From positions 23,685 to 87,684 of the forward strand of contig NZ_BDCK01000045.1 in assembly GCF_001613465.1 (NCBI RefSeq): DNA of 64,000 nucleotides, in the 5' to 3' direction. How positions within the stretch are numbered: the first letter of the stretch is position 1; each line of letters begins with the position of its first letter. Shown one piece after another: positions 24,715 through 33,539 of the stretch. Origin of the DNA: Nocardia niwae NBRC 108934 = DSM 45340 (GTDB lineage: Bacteria > Actinomycetota > Actinomycetes > Mycobacteriales > Mycobacteriaceae). Made by a program: the position numbers and the translations under genes. The notes under the pieces are model-generated. The model was not told the DNA's origin. It made no database searches and saw only the letters and a program-made list of their open reading frames with translations.

Positions 24715-27700
24715 TTAACCCCTTGCAGTGCCAGTGTGCTGAATTGCGCGGAGGTCGGCGAGCTGCTGTGCACGCCGGAACGCGTCAGCGGTGTCCGCGG
24801 TTTGCACGGTGATGTGTGTCGAGTAGTCGTAGGACGCCATTTGGGTTCCACCGCCGTTGGCTGACTGGGTGGTGACTACGTCCGCGGTCCCGACCGGCGA
24901 CACTGTCGCGGCTTGATACCCGGACTGTGCGAGCGCTTGCGATGCTTGCGCGGACGCTGCGCGGGCACGCTGCCACGCATCCAGTGTTTGCCCGTACTGG
25001 AGGACTTCCGACGGGATCAGCGACCGTGGATCCGGCAGACCGAGCGGGCTGAGCGTGCTGTCCACCAGGTCGTTGAAGCCTGTCGACAGCGCCCCACCCA
25101 GCCGGTCAAGACCCTTCTTGCCGACCATCTCGAATGTGTCGACACCGGGCTCTCGCGGGACACCGAACGTGCCAGGGTTGCCTTGCGCGTCGGTGCCGCC
25201 GTTGAGCGGCTGTGGCAGCGCCTGGAGCTGGTTGTTGAAGCCCGGCATTTGGTTGATGAACTGCTCGAACATCTTCCATTGCGGGTTCGTGAGAACCGCT
25301 TCAGGCAGCCCGGACAGGTTGAATCCCCAGTGCTTGTCTTTGAGGATGCCGCCTTGGTCGTAGCCGTGGCCGTGGCCCCACATGGTGGTGAGGTCCATGC
25401 CGTAACGGCTCTTGTAATACCTGAGAGCTGCGACCATGTTCGAGTACGGGTCGCGGCGGTCGTTCGGCAACTCCGGATCCCTATGCGCGGCATAAGTTCC
25501 GGGGATGATCTGCAACAAACCGACACCGGCTTGTTCGCCGGTGCCGTTGACGTCGACGATCTGTTGCGCGATACCGGGATTACCACCGGATTCCGACATG
25601 ATCTGCGCGAGCATCGCGTTGACCTGATTCGGGTCATCAGCGTTGAATCCGACGCGACGCATCGCCTTGATAGCGAGGTCACGCCACTGTTCGCCGCCGC
25701 CGGTCGGGTCGTAGTCGACCGGGCCGCCGCCACCGGATCCACCGAGACTGCGCGTCACCCAGCCGATAGCCTCATCCGCCAGCTTCCGGACAAACGCCTT
25801 CGGGATCTGACCGAACTGCCCCAAACCAGGGAAGTCCGGGACCTGACCGGCCAACGCCCGCAACGGCTTCGCCAACAAATTCTCGATAGCGAAATCACGC
25901 CCGCGGCCGACTACGCCGCCGAGTCCCGACCGGACCCGGTCGAGCAGCCCCTGCTTCTCTTCGTCGGACAGGTTGCCGAGGAAGTTCGCTGCCGCCCAGT
26001 GAACATGGTCAGTGTGGGCGGCATTCGTGGCTGGCCCGTAGTCGAGTGGCGCCCCGTTCTTGAGGTTTTGCCAGCCCGCCAGCGGCCAGTGGATGAGTTC
26101 CGTGGACTGCGGGTAGGTGTTGTAGATCCAGCGGGCGATCTCCGGCATCGGGCCGCCGAGGTCGATCGCCTTGCCCTGCATGTGGTAGTCGAATCCGCTG
26201 CCGACCTCACGGAACCGCTTCGCGCTGGTCAGGACCGCGTTCGGGAACGCCTCGCTGACGAGACTCCACAGCTGCGCTTGGATCGGGTCGAGCGGATCGG
26301 ACGTGGAGATGATGCCGCCGCCATCACGGAACCCGGTCCCGCGGGACTGCTTACCGCCGCCATCCAGGACAGCGCGGCGCATCGCGTACATGGCTTCATG
26401 CCCGCCAGCCGCACGGACCTCATCTGCGGTCCACACATGCTCGTCGTCGGACAGCCGGTACAGGCCAGCCTTGTCGTCGCGCGAGCCGCCCGGTCCGCGC
26501 ACGGGACCACCGGGGCCACCCATCCATCGGGCACCTATCAGTGGTTTGGCGAACTCGCCACTGTTGCCGGTGACGCCGACGTGGTCGACGGTGTCCCATT
26601 TCGGGAGCCCCAGTTTGTCGGCGACCTTGTTCCAGATGTTGCCGAACCCGTTGATAACGTCGATCACCGAGTTGATGGGGCCTTGCAGGGCGGAGACGAC
26701 GCCGCTCCAGCTGGAGCCGATCCCCACGACGATCTGAGCGAAGAAGCTGGGCAGTTCGCTCAGCGCGGTTTTCAGCTTCTCGAACCCGTTGTCGCCGACG
26801 ACCCGGTCGATTGTGGAGGTGACGATGTCGCCGACCGAGCCCCACTTTGTGCCGTTGTCGGTGGCGAAGTTGCTGATGGCGTCGGTGACACTGGGCAGGC
26901 TGTCTCGCAACCCCGACAGCGCGCCGCCCGCCTTTTCGGTCAGGCTGGAGATCGCCTTCGGGCCGATGCCGTCGAGGCTTGTGCCGATCTCATAGAACCA
27001 ACCGACCAGCTTGCCAGCCTTCTCGTCGACATCGGTTGTCCACGAGTTCCAGGCGTCTTTCGCCTGCTTGATCTGGTCGTCGAGGCCGGTGACTTCAGCG
27101 ATTTTCGGCAGAGGGTTGGCGATCGTGTCGTTGACGTTCTTCCAACCACCGATACGGTTCACCCAGACATCAAGTTTCTCCATGAACCTGATGGCTTTAT
27201 CGAGGGCGGTACTTATGTCGTTTACGGTGTCGCGGACATCCTTAAAGAACTTCTTAAGACGTTGCTGCCCTTCCTCGGAACTGAGAAAGGCGTTCCATTT
27301 GTCCAGAGTCTTGCCGATTGACGTCAGCCAGCCTTCGCCGGTTTCGTCGGCACCTTGGAAGACGTTGCCGAAAAGCTTGGCGAGCTTGCCGACGACAGCA
27401 ACGATCTGCCCGAAAGTATCCAGCGACTCTTGAAGGAAGTCGCCGAATCTGGTTTTGCCCTCGTCGCTTTCGGCCCACTCGCGGAATCGGCGTGTAAAGT
27501 CGAGGAAGCCACTACCGAGTCCAGGCAGGAAGTCGGAACCCACCTGCGAAAGCGACAGCATGCCTTGGACAATGTTGTTGATACCGTCAACTACTGGACC
27601 GATCGACGCCTTGACGTTCTCAAAGATGTGCTGCACCTTCAGCCGTGAGGCGTCGGTGTCGAGGTCGGCGATAGCGCGGCGCAACCCCTGGTTGATTTCG

Positions 27701-29634
27701 GTGGCGATCCCGCCGAGCCCGCTTTTGAGGGTGGGGATCCAGTGGTTGGCGAGGTTGACTACCGAGTCGCCGAGCTTGTCGAAGAAGTTGTCCTGAACCA
27801 GGTTCTTCAGGTCGGTGAACGCAGGCTTCAACCCGAGGATTTGCCGCACGAAGTCTTGCGCGTTCGGCGACAGTTTCGCCATCGCCCGATCGAAAGCTTC
27901 AGCCGCGGCCGAGCTGTCATTCATCGCGTCGGTGACGCCCTTTTGGGCTTCGGCGAGCGCGGCTTGAGCGTCCGTGAGACGCACGTACGCGTCCTCAAGG
28001 TTCTGCTGTGCGTCGACTTCGCCTTCAGCGGCGCGAGCGATACGGTCCTTCGCGTCTACAACCTGGTCGGCGCCCTCGACACCGAGGGCGTTGGCTTCGT
28101 TGGCCTTCTCGGCGAGTTCCCGGTTCTCCCGCAGCACGTCCTGCTGGTCGACCAACGCTTCCTTGACGCGGTGTTGCGCGTTGGCGCGGTCGATAGCATC
28201 CGAGTTGGGGTCCGAGTAGACACGGAACAGTTCGCGTTGCGCTTCGGCGACCGCGAGCGCCGCGCCTTCCTCGGAGAGAGCAGTGCGACCGAGCGCCCGG
28301 TTGAGGTCGTCGATGTTCTTCTGCGCGTCTTTGCGCGCCCGGTTCAACGCCTTCTGCGCATCCAGCGATTCGCGCTGTGCGTTGCGGACACCACGTTCAG
28401 CCGAGGTGATGCCCCGCTGCGCATCCACCACACCGCGAGCCGCCGCCGCCTGCTGTTTCTGCGCCGAAGCAACTGCTTTCGCGTGCTCCTTAGCGTCCTT
28501 GCTGGCCGAGTCGGATGCCTTGCCGGCGGCTTTGATCGCGTCTCCGACGCCGGACAAGCCGATCTTGGCGACAGCGAACACGCTGACGGCGGCAGCCAAC
28601 CCTGCGGGCAGCAACCCGATGACTCCAGCGGCTTGCGCGAGTTGCCCGATCAGTGGGACCAGCGACACCGCCGCCAGTGCCGCCAGTCCGACGAACGCGA
28701 TGCTGGTCAGGTTGTGGAACGACAGCATGTTGCGGCCGGCGTCGGCGAGCGCGCCACCGAGCCCCCGCAGTCCGGCGCCCAAGAGCCCGGTCAGCGAGTT
28801 CTGTGCGCGGCGGGCGCGCGTGAGGCGGTCGTCTGCGTCGGCTTCCTGCCCCATGAGGCCGGTCACACGTCCAGTAGCGTCTGCCAGTTCGCGACGGGCG
28901 CGGACGAGGCGCTGTGTGGCGGCGGTGCGCTGGGAGTCGGTCGCGTTGGAGCGCGCCATCACTTCGGCATGCCGCTGCTCCGCCAATGTCACCCGGTCGA
29001 CGGCGTCGGATTGCTGGCGACGCGCCACCGACAGGCGGCCCGCGATGTTCGCCACTTCTGCCTCAGCACGGGCGACGCTGGCGCGGTCGATTTCGACCTG
29101 CAACCGGATGGCTCGCACAGGACGGGTGAAGATGTTGCCGCGCAGACGACGCGTCGAACGCGCCAAACTGCCAGCGCCGAGACTGCCGACCCGGTTGTTG
29201 ACGTCGCTCGCCAGGCTGCGGAGCGCCAGCAACTGCGACATCGCTGCCGCGGTGTCGACGTTCGCATTCAAAGTCAGCGGGACCGCGGCCTGTGATGCGC
29301 GGAACGCCTCCATCTGCCGTGTGGCGCGGGCAAGGTCGACATTGACGTTGACCTTGACGTCCGGCATACCCTTGACGGCTTCGCGGACACGGGTCCGCAG
29401 GCCGGTCGTGTTGACCTTGATGCCGACCTCAGCGTTGATGCCCGCTGATGCTGTGCGCACCATGTTCCGCAGATTCGTGCGGAAACCGTTGGCGAGCTTC
29501 GGTTCGACGGTGACCTTCAGCGACTCGTTGATCGGCCGAATGAGAGTCTTGACCTGCGTACGGAAGTTGTTCGCCAGCTGAGGGCGGAGGGTCAGCCGAG
29601 CCGAGCCGGACGAGTAGGCAGGCCAATTAGCCAT
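24715..29634 (-). CDS. tape measure protein with M15-like and SLT wall-hydrolase domains
   Basis: 1639 aa. N-terminal helical region, hydrophobic segment at about 305-360 (IAFVGLAALAAVSLVPLIGQ), long Ala/Glu/Arg coiled coil at about 370-600. An M15-like peptidase module lies near 1130-1210 (HMQGKAIDLGG ... HTDHVHW) and a lytic-transglycosylase-like (SLT) module near 1340-1420 (NAMLAQIMSESGGNP ... GLLQIIPGTYAAH). The C-terminus ends DAFRRAQQLADLRAIQH, a motif repeated on the 116-aa membrane protein at 55735. It sets tail length and probably digests wall during DNA entry. Preceded by AAAGGCGG. Confidence 0.95.
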   Translation of the reverse strand: MANWPAYSSGSARLTLRPQLANNFRTQVKTLIRPINESLKVTVEPKLANGFRTNLRNMVRTASAGINAEVGIKVNTTGLRTRVREAVKGMPDVKVNVNVDLARATRQMEAFRASQAAVPLTLNANVDTAAAMSQLLALRSLASDVNNRVGSLGAGSLARSTRRLRGNIFTRPVRAIRLQVEIDRASVARAEAEVANIAGRLSVARRQQSDAVDRVTLAEQRHAEVMARSNATDSQRTAATQRLVRARRELADATGRVTGLMGQEADADDRLTRARRAQNSLTGLLGAGLRGLGGALADAGRNMLSFHNLTSIAFVGLAALAAVSLVPLIGQLAQAAGVIGLLPAGLAAAVSVFAVAKIGLSGVGDAIKAAGKASDSASKDAKEHAKAVASAQKQQAAAARGVVDAQRGITSAERGVRNAQRESLDAQKALNRARKDAQKNIDDLNRALGRTALSEEGAALAVAEAQRELFRVYSDPNSDAIDRANAQHRVKEALVDQQDVLRENRELAEKANEANALGVEGADQVVDAKDRIARAAEGEVDAQQNLEDAYVRLTDAQAALAEAQKGVTDAMNDSSAAAEAFDRAMAKLSPNAQDFVRQILGLKPAFTDLKNLVQDNFFDKLGDSVVNLANHWIPTLKSGLGGIATEINQGLRRAIADLDTDASRLKVQHIFENVKASIGPVVDGINNIVQGMLSLSQVGSDFLPGLGSGFLDFTRRFREWAESDEGKTRFGDFLQESLDTFGQIVAVVGKLAKLFGNVFQGADETGEGWLTSIGKTLDKWNAFLSSEEGQQRLKKFFKDVRDTVNDISTALDKAIRFMEKLDVWVNRIGGWKNVNDTIANPLPKIAEVTGLDDQIKQAKDAWNSWTTDVDEKAGKLVGWFYEIGTSLDGIGPKAISSLTEKAGGALSGLRDSLPSVTDAISNFATDNGTKWGSVGDIVTSTIDRVVGDNGFEKLKTALSELPSFFAQIVVGIGSSWSGVVSALQGPINSVIDVINGFGNIWNKVADKLGLPKWDTVDHVGVTGNSGEFAKPLIGARWMGGPGGPVRGPGGSRDDKAGLYRLSDDEHVWTADEVRAAGGHEAMYAMRRAVLDGGGKQSRGTGFRDGGGIISTSDPLDPIQAQLWSLVSEAFPNAVLTSAKRFREVGSGFDYHMQGKAIDLGGPMPEIARWIYNTYPQSTELIHWPLAGWQNLKNGAPLDYGPATNAAHTDHVHWAAANFLGNLSDEEKQGLLDRVRSGLGGVVGRGRDFAIENLLAKPLRALAGQVPDFPGLGQFGQIPKAFVRKLADEAIGWVTRSLGGSGGGGPVDYDPTGGGEQWRDLAIKAMRRVGFNADDPNQVNAMLAQIMSESGGNPGIAQQIVDVNGTGEQAGVGLLQIIPGTYAAHRDPELPNDRRDPYSNMVAALRYYKSRYGMDLTTMWGHGHGYDQGGILKDKHWGFNLSGLPEAVLTNPQWKMFEQFINQMPGFNNQLQALPQPLNGGTDAQGNPGTFGVPREPGVDTFEMVGKKGLDRLGGALSTGFNDLVDSTLSPLGLPDPRSLIPSEVLQYGQTLDAWQRARAASAQASQALAQSGYQAATVSPVGTADVVTTQSANGGGTQMASYDYSTHITVQTADTADAFRRAQQLADLRAIQHTGTARG

Positions 29635-29646
29635 GCGGCACCGCCT

Positions 29647-30491
29647 TTAGGTTTTGCGCCCCAGGATGTTGTCCACGGCTTCGTGCACGTTCTGGGTTTC
29701 TTGGAGGTCCCGGAACAGGTCTTCGGCCGTCATCGGCCGCGGTTCGGGTTTGATCGGGGGTGGAAGTTTGCCGCTGAAAACCGCTGGCATGACCCGGATC
29801 AATTCTTTGACGTAGTCGATGAGTTTCAGCATCAGAAGGACTTCCAGCGAGTAGCCCTTCGGCGTCGGAGGGGGCAGCTCCCCCGGTTCGGGTCGCTTCT
29901 GTTGCGCTCGTTCCCAGCCGATCTCGGGGTTCATTGCGAGAGCCGCGTGATAGCTACTCTCGGGCGGGAGCCGATTCGCCAAGATCCGATACAACTGCTG
30001 CCAGGGGTGTTTGCCGCGGAAGAAATCCAGCAGGTCCCACCCGTGGCAGTAGTTCAACAGGTCGTCTTCGATCTGTACCCCGTAGTCCTCGATGAGGAGT
30101 ACGAGGGCTAGGCGCCCCCCGGCAGATCAGCGCCGTCCTCGCCGGGAACGGACTGGAAGTGGTCGTTGATGTCGTTGATCAGCGGGAACAGCACTTCGGC
30201 GGGTTCGTCCTTGACGACCGACCACACCGCCGGGAACGCGGGACCGCAGACGGTTTCGAACAGAGCCCGCAGGTTGTGCGGGTCGAAGTTGCCTTCCTGG
30301 TCGATCAACGCAGCAAGGGCTGTCGCGCGCTCGACGCTGTCGGGAGCGGTGATCGGGGTGGGCGGTTCGGTGCCGTCGAACTCGTACGGCGGCAGCGGCT
30401 TGTGCTTGGCACGCGCCTGGTCCCGCATCGTCGCCCAACGCGACTTCACTTCGGTCTTCTCGACGGCCTTGGTACGTGGCGCAGCGGCCAT
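29647..30491 (-). CDS. tail assembly chaperone GT, made by -1 frameshift
   Basis: Fusion of the 127-aa upstream protein to a second frame. The slippery heptamer GGGGGGC is at 30120-30114, six codons or fewer before the zero-frame TAG at 30110-30108. After slipping back one base the ribosome reads RLALVLLIEDYGVQIEDDLL and on into MNYCHGWDLLDFFRGKHPWQ... to the stop at 29647. The open -1 frame with no ribosome site of its own before TTG 30057 supports frameshifting. GT chaperones load the tape measure for tube assembly; it lies directly upstream of the tape measure gene. Confidence 0.88.
30108..30491 (-). CDS. tail assembly chaperone G (unshifted product)
   Basis: 127 aa: Ala/Lys-rich N-terminus, then a helical body (DSVERATALAALIDQEGNFD; ALFETVCGPAFPAVWSVVKD) and an acidic C-terminus ending LPGGA. 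Usual size and position for the G protein between major tail and tape measure genes. It shares its N-terminus with the GT product. Confidence 0.85.
   Translation of the reverse strand: MAAAPRTKAVEKTEVKSRWATMRDQARAKHKPLPPYEFDGTEPPTPITAPDSVERATALAALIDQEGNFDPHNLRALFETVCGPAFPAVWSVVKDEPAEVLFPLINDINDHFQSVPGEDGADLPGGA
30114..30120 (-). other. -1 frameshift slippery heptamer GGGGGGC
   Basis: Fits X-XXY-YYZ in the zero frame (G GGG GGC) a few codons before the chaperone G stop. The -1 frame is open through the slip site to 29647. Confidence 0.88.
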
Positions 30492-30515
30492 TGTGTTCCT
30501 CCTGACGGAAACGGG

Positions 30516-30689
30516 TTACTTGGTGTCGGTCTTCTTGGTGGGCGCCGGCGCGGGGGTGCGCTTCGGTTCCGGCTGCGACTCGGGCACCGGCTTGTAGCCC
30601 TTGGCGCGGAGCTGTTCGCGCTCGATCGCGGAGCCGACGAGGCATTCGCGGCCGTCTTTGCTGACCATGCGGATGGGGGTGAAAGCCAT
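30516..30689 (-). CDS. small tail-module protein
   Basis: 57 aa from ATG 30689 with AGGAGACCCC upstream; the frame is open further but unlikely. FTPIRMVSKDGRECLVGSAI followed by a helix and a Pro/Lys-rich tail (TPAPAPTKKTDTK). The end resembles that of the 84-aa protein at 33210 in composition. Function unknown. Confidence 0.6.
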   Translation of the reverse strand: MAFTPIRMVSKDGRECLVGSAIEREQLRAKGYKPVPESQPEPKRTPAPAPTKKTDTK

Positions 30690-30785
30690 AGGGGTCTCCT
30701 GGCTCGACCTGGCGGAAGATTCGGGAAGGGGCCGTCCCCGTGCGCGGCCAGGAAACACGCACGGGGACGACGACTAGACGCCTGA

Positions 30786-31700
30786 TCAGGCGTAGGTGAC
30801 CGCGAAACCAGCGCTGGGGCCGGTCGCGTTGGTGACCACGATGTTGTGGCTGCCAGCGGTCTTGGCGGGGGTGATGAACGCGAGAGTGGTGTCGTTGCCG
30901 ACCTGGAAATCGGCTGCCGCGGTGCCACCGACAGTGACGGCGGTGGTGCCGGTGAAGTGCTGGCCGGTCAGGATCAGCTGCTCGCCGCCAGCGGTCGCGA
31001 GGTTGCCGCCAGGAGCGCGCGAAGCGATCGTCGGAACCGCAGCGGTGGCGGTGAAGCCCATGCCCGCGAGCAACGCGCTGACGCCGGGGCCGCAGATGAC
31101 GTTCTTCATGCTGTAGCCGAGAACGGGGTCGATCTTCGCCTTGACGGTGAAGTTGTAGGTCAGCGCCGATTCCTGCGACCAGGACTGCTCACCGATCTCG
31201 GTGACGGTGGCGCGCGGCAGAACCTTCAGGATGTAGATCGCGTCCGCGCCGGCACCATCCACCATGCCGAAGATGAGCCGGTTGTATCGGGTCTCGGGCG
31301 AGGTCGGGTTGTTGTACTGGATTTCGCCGGTAGTCGCATCAGCTTCGATCGCCGACAGGTCGATGCCGGTGTACAGCTCCAGGGTGCGCCGCTTGGTTTC
31401 CTGCGCGGTGAACGACACCGACAGGTCGACGCTCAGGATGTCGGTGCGGGTCGGTTCGATCGCACCCCACGACTCGATGTCGTTGCTCTGGACCTCGGGC
31501 CGGAAGGTGGGTGGGGCATCCTTGGCGATCAAGCCCAGCGATTCGAAGTCCGTCAGTGCCTGGAACTCCGCAGACACCCCGTCGGTGAACGCGGGCGGGA
31601 TGGTGGCGTCATCGTCGCCGATGAGAACGAAGCCCTTGTTGGGGCGGCGGATCAGGCTCTGATTCCAAGCCGCCAGCTGCTCGAAAGTGACTGCTGCCAT
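30786..31700 (-). CDS. major tail tube protein with C-terminal Ig-like (IPT/TIG) domain
   Basis: 304 aa from ATG 31700 (AAGGAAAACCC upstream). Residues 1-215 form the tube domain (FVLIGDDDATIPPAFTD, SVDLSVSFTAQETKRRTLEL, LTYNFTVKAKIDPVLGYSM). Residues about 222-304 form an IPT/TIG-type Ig fold (GGEQLILTGQHFTGTTAVTV ... SHNIVVTNATGPS). Such Ig domains decorate tube surfaces and bind carbohydrates weakly. Fits the place between tail terminator and chaperones. Confidence 0.88.
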   Translation of the reverse strand: MAAVTFEQLAAWNQSLIRRPNKGFVLIGDDDATIPPAFTDGVSAEFQALTDFESLGLIAKDAPPTFRPEVQSNDIESWGAIEPTRTDILSVDLSVSFTAQETKRRTLELYTGIDLSAIEADATTGEIQYNNPTSPETRYNRLIFGMVDGAGADAIYILKVLPRATVTEIGEQSWSQESALTYNFTVKAKIDPVLGYSMKNVICGPGVSALLAGMGFTATAAVPTIASRAPGGNLATAGGEQLILTGQHFTGTTAVTVGGTAAADFQVGNDTTLAFITPAKTAGSHNIVVTNATGPSAGFAVTYA

Positions 31701-31774
31701 TGGGTTTTCCTTGATTTGGGCACACCCAGAAACCCGCAGCCATCACAAGGGCTCGGGTGGTGTGAAAGAGGTGA

Positions 31775-32149
31775 TTAGCGGGGCCGGCGGTAGGACAGCC
31801 GGACGGTGGCGGTGACGCCGCGGACGTCGCGCCGCTCGGGCGGGATGTATTGCCCACCGGTGGTTTCTTCGGCGACGTCGATCAGGTAGCCGCCAGGTGC
31901 GGTGTTGCCCGCAGCGCGGACGCGTTCCTGGCCCGCGGTCTTGAGCGCTTTAGACGCGGCGCGGGTGGCAGCGACATACTCGATGTCGATCACGGGATTG
32001 TCGGCGACGCCGTCTTCCCGCCCGCCGACACGAGTGACGTAGATGTAAGGCGGGTCGGTTTGGTCGGATTCAGCGGTGACGACGGGCGCGATGTCGTTGA
32101 GCAGCGCCTTCATGACTTCGTCGTATTCCGGGTAGGGAGGCAAAGACAT
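31775..32149 (-). CDS. tail terminator-like protein
   Basis: 124 aa from ATG 32149 with GGAGGGC upstream. PYPEYDEVMKALLNDIAPVV starts the helix typical of tail terminators; beta strands follow (YIYVTRVGGREDGVADNPVI; TATVRLSYRRPR). It caps the tail tube and joins it to the head connector. Confidence 0.7.
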   Translation of the reverse strand: MSLPPYPEYDEVMKALLNDIAPVVTAESDQTDPPYIYVTRVGGREDGVADNPVIDIEYVAATRAASKALKTAGQERVRAAGNTAPGGYLIDVAEETTGGQYIPPERRDVRGVTATVRLSYRRPR

Positions 32150-32151
32150 GC

Positions 32152-32451
32152 TCAGCCCTCCACGTCTCGGATGAAGTCGTGCATGACGTGCTCGGGGCGG
32201 TTCCATCTGGTGCCGTGCTCGCGGAAACGGGCGTAATGGCCGGACGCGTAGACGACGCCTTCGATGTCGCCGTTCTCGCCCGGACCTGAGTGTGCCGAAA
32301 CGTGCGTAGCGTTGAAGCCGGTCCTCCACCTGCTGCGTTGCGCCCACCGGTCAGCGCCTTGTTCGGCGATTTCCTGCACGAACTCGGTCAGTTCTGGGGA
32401 GGTGCGCATGAACGTGGTGTCGAGGTCGAAGTCACTGCCGTCGTATTCCAC
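32152..32451 (-). CDS. HK97 gp10-like head-tail protein
   Basis: 99 aa from GTG 32451 (AAGGACGGCGG upstream). FVQEIAEQGADRWAQRSRW is the helix and VYASGHYARFREHGTRW the conserved HK97-gp10-like signature (Y-A-x-x-x-E-x-G-T). It acts in head-tail joining. Confidence 0.75.
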   Translation of the reverse strand: MEYDGSDFDLDTTFMRTSPELTEFVQEIAEQGADRWAQRSRWRTGFNATHVSAHSGPGENGDIEGVVYASGHYARFREHGTRWNRPEHVMHDFIRDVEG

Positions 32452-32797
32452 TGCCGCCGTCCTTGGCGATTTTGAAGCGGACACCCGCCGTAAACCCGGT
32501 GAACGAGTTCCGGGTTTCGCGGACCTGCCCGTCGATCACGAACAGTTGCCCGTTGAACCGGATCTTGTCCGTAGCCAACACATCCGAACCCGATGGGGCG
32601 GTCACCTGGGCCGCCAACATCAACAGCTCACCTTGCGTGTTGTCCTCGGAATCTTGCAGCCACTTCAGATCGCACGGCCCAATCTGATGGGTGGCGACAG
32701 ACCCATTCACGGGGTCGCCTTCCCAGTTCAATGCGGCGCCGCGCTCAACGGCGAGCATGACGCCCTTCGGATACCTGCGGCGTGCGTAGTTCACCAT
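32432..32797 (-). CDS. head-tail stopper-like protein
   Basis: 121 aa from ATG 32797, overlapping the end of the preceding adaptor gene. Short basic N-terminus (NYARRRYPKG) and beta strands with TDKIRFNGQLFVIDGQVRE, a small-barrel pattern like gp9/gp16-type stoppers. Stop overlaps the next gene start region by 20 bases. Confidence 0.65.
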   Translation of the reverse strand: MVNYARRRYPKGVMLAVERGAALNWEGDPVNGSVATHQIGPCDLKWLQDSEDNTQGELLMLAAQVTAPSGSDVLATDKIRFNGQLFVIDGQVRETRNSFTGFTAGVRFKIAKDGGSGIRRQ

Positions 32798-33210
32798 GTG
32801 CACGGCCTCGTCGACGCGAGTCCCGCGTTGCGCAGGATGTCCAAACCGGCCGAACACAACTGCGACAGAGACGCTTTGATCTCCGCCGCTGACGGACCGT
32901 CCGCGTACGTGACCGACCCGCCATCAGCCGACTCCGACTTGATCGCGACCACACGACCAACCGACCCTGCGGCGGGGTTGATGCCGGCCTCTTGCCACTC
33001 GGCGACCTGCGCACACGTGGCGTCCCGCATTGCCTCGATGACATCGGGTTCGGTTGGCAAACCAGCCGGATCTACTTCGTAGATGTCCAGCCGTGTGGCT
33101 TTCCGCACCAGAATGGAGGCGTAGCGGATGTCGCGTTCCGCTTCCGCGGCGTCGGGTTCCTCCGCGAGCCAGCCGTCCATCAGATCGTCAGGTACGGCGT
33201 AGGTCAGCAT
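32791..33210 (-). CDS. head-tail adaptor protein
   Basis: 139 aa, mainly helical with RDIRYASILVRKATRLDIYE and EAMRDATCAQVAEWQEAGIN, the pattern of gp6/gp15-like connectors, and a GSVTYAD strand. Encoded two genes after the coat. It sits under the portal ring. Confidence 0.75.
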   Translation of the reverse strand: MLTYAVPDDLMDGWLAEEPDAAEAERDIRYASILVRKATRLDIYEVDPAGLPTEPDVIEAMRDATCAQVAEWQEAGINPAAGSVGRVVAIKSESADGGSVTYADGPSAAEIKASLSQLCSAGLDILRNAGLASTRPCTW

Positions 33211-33464
33211 TACTCGCCCTCAACCGCCTTGCGGGCCGCAGCCTTGCGAGGTGCGGTCTTCTTGACCGCAGGCTCAGGCTTCGGCTCGGGCTCGTCGTCC
33301 TTGTGCGCGACGATCGGGACATCCTTGTCGACCTTCGGCGCGGCCTGCTTTGTGGGCGCTGGAATCTCGGACCAGTAAGCCCACTCCAGCAAGTCAGGGC
33401 GCGGCTCGTCCGACTCGACGACCAAATCCTGATCGTCGCCTTGGTACTCGTAGAAATAGGGCAC
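33210..33464 (-). CDS. small acidic/basic head-module protein
   Basis: 84 aa. YFYEYQGDDQDLVVESDE opens the protein and an Ala/Lys/Pro-rich tail closes it (PAVKKTAPRKAAARKAVE). Small proteins between coat and adaptor are often decoration or DNA-binding helpers; nothing more can be said. Confidence 0.6.
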   Translation of the reverse strand: MPYFYEYQGDDQDLVVESDEPRPDLLEWAYWSEIPAPTKQAAPKVDKDVPIVAHKDDEPEPKPEPAVKKTAPRKAAARKAVEGE

Positions 33465-33539
33465 TTACCTGTCTCCAAACAGATCGCGGCTCCCACCAGG
33501 ACCCGTGCCGCCCACCGAAGCAGGCGGCACGGGAACAGG

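Noticed and set aside
24913..27321. 802-codon rightward open frame
   Set aside because: Antisense to the tape measure; caused by high GC. Composition Arg/Gln/Val-rich with no motif, and the opposite frame is clearly coding.
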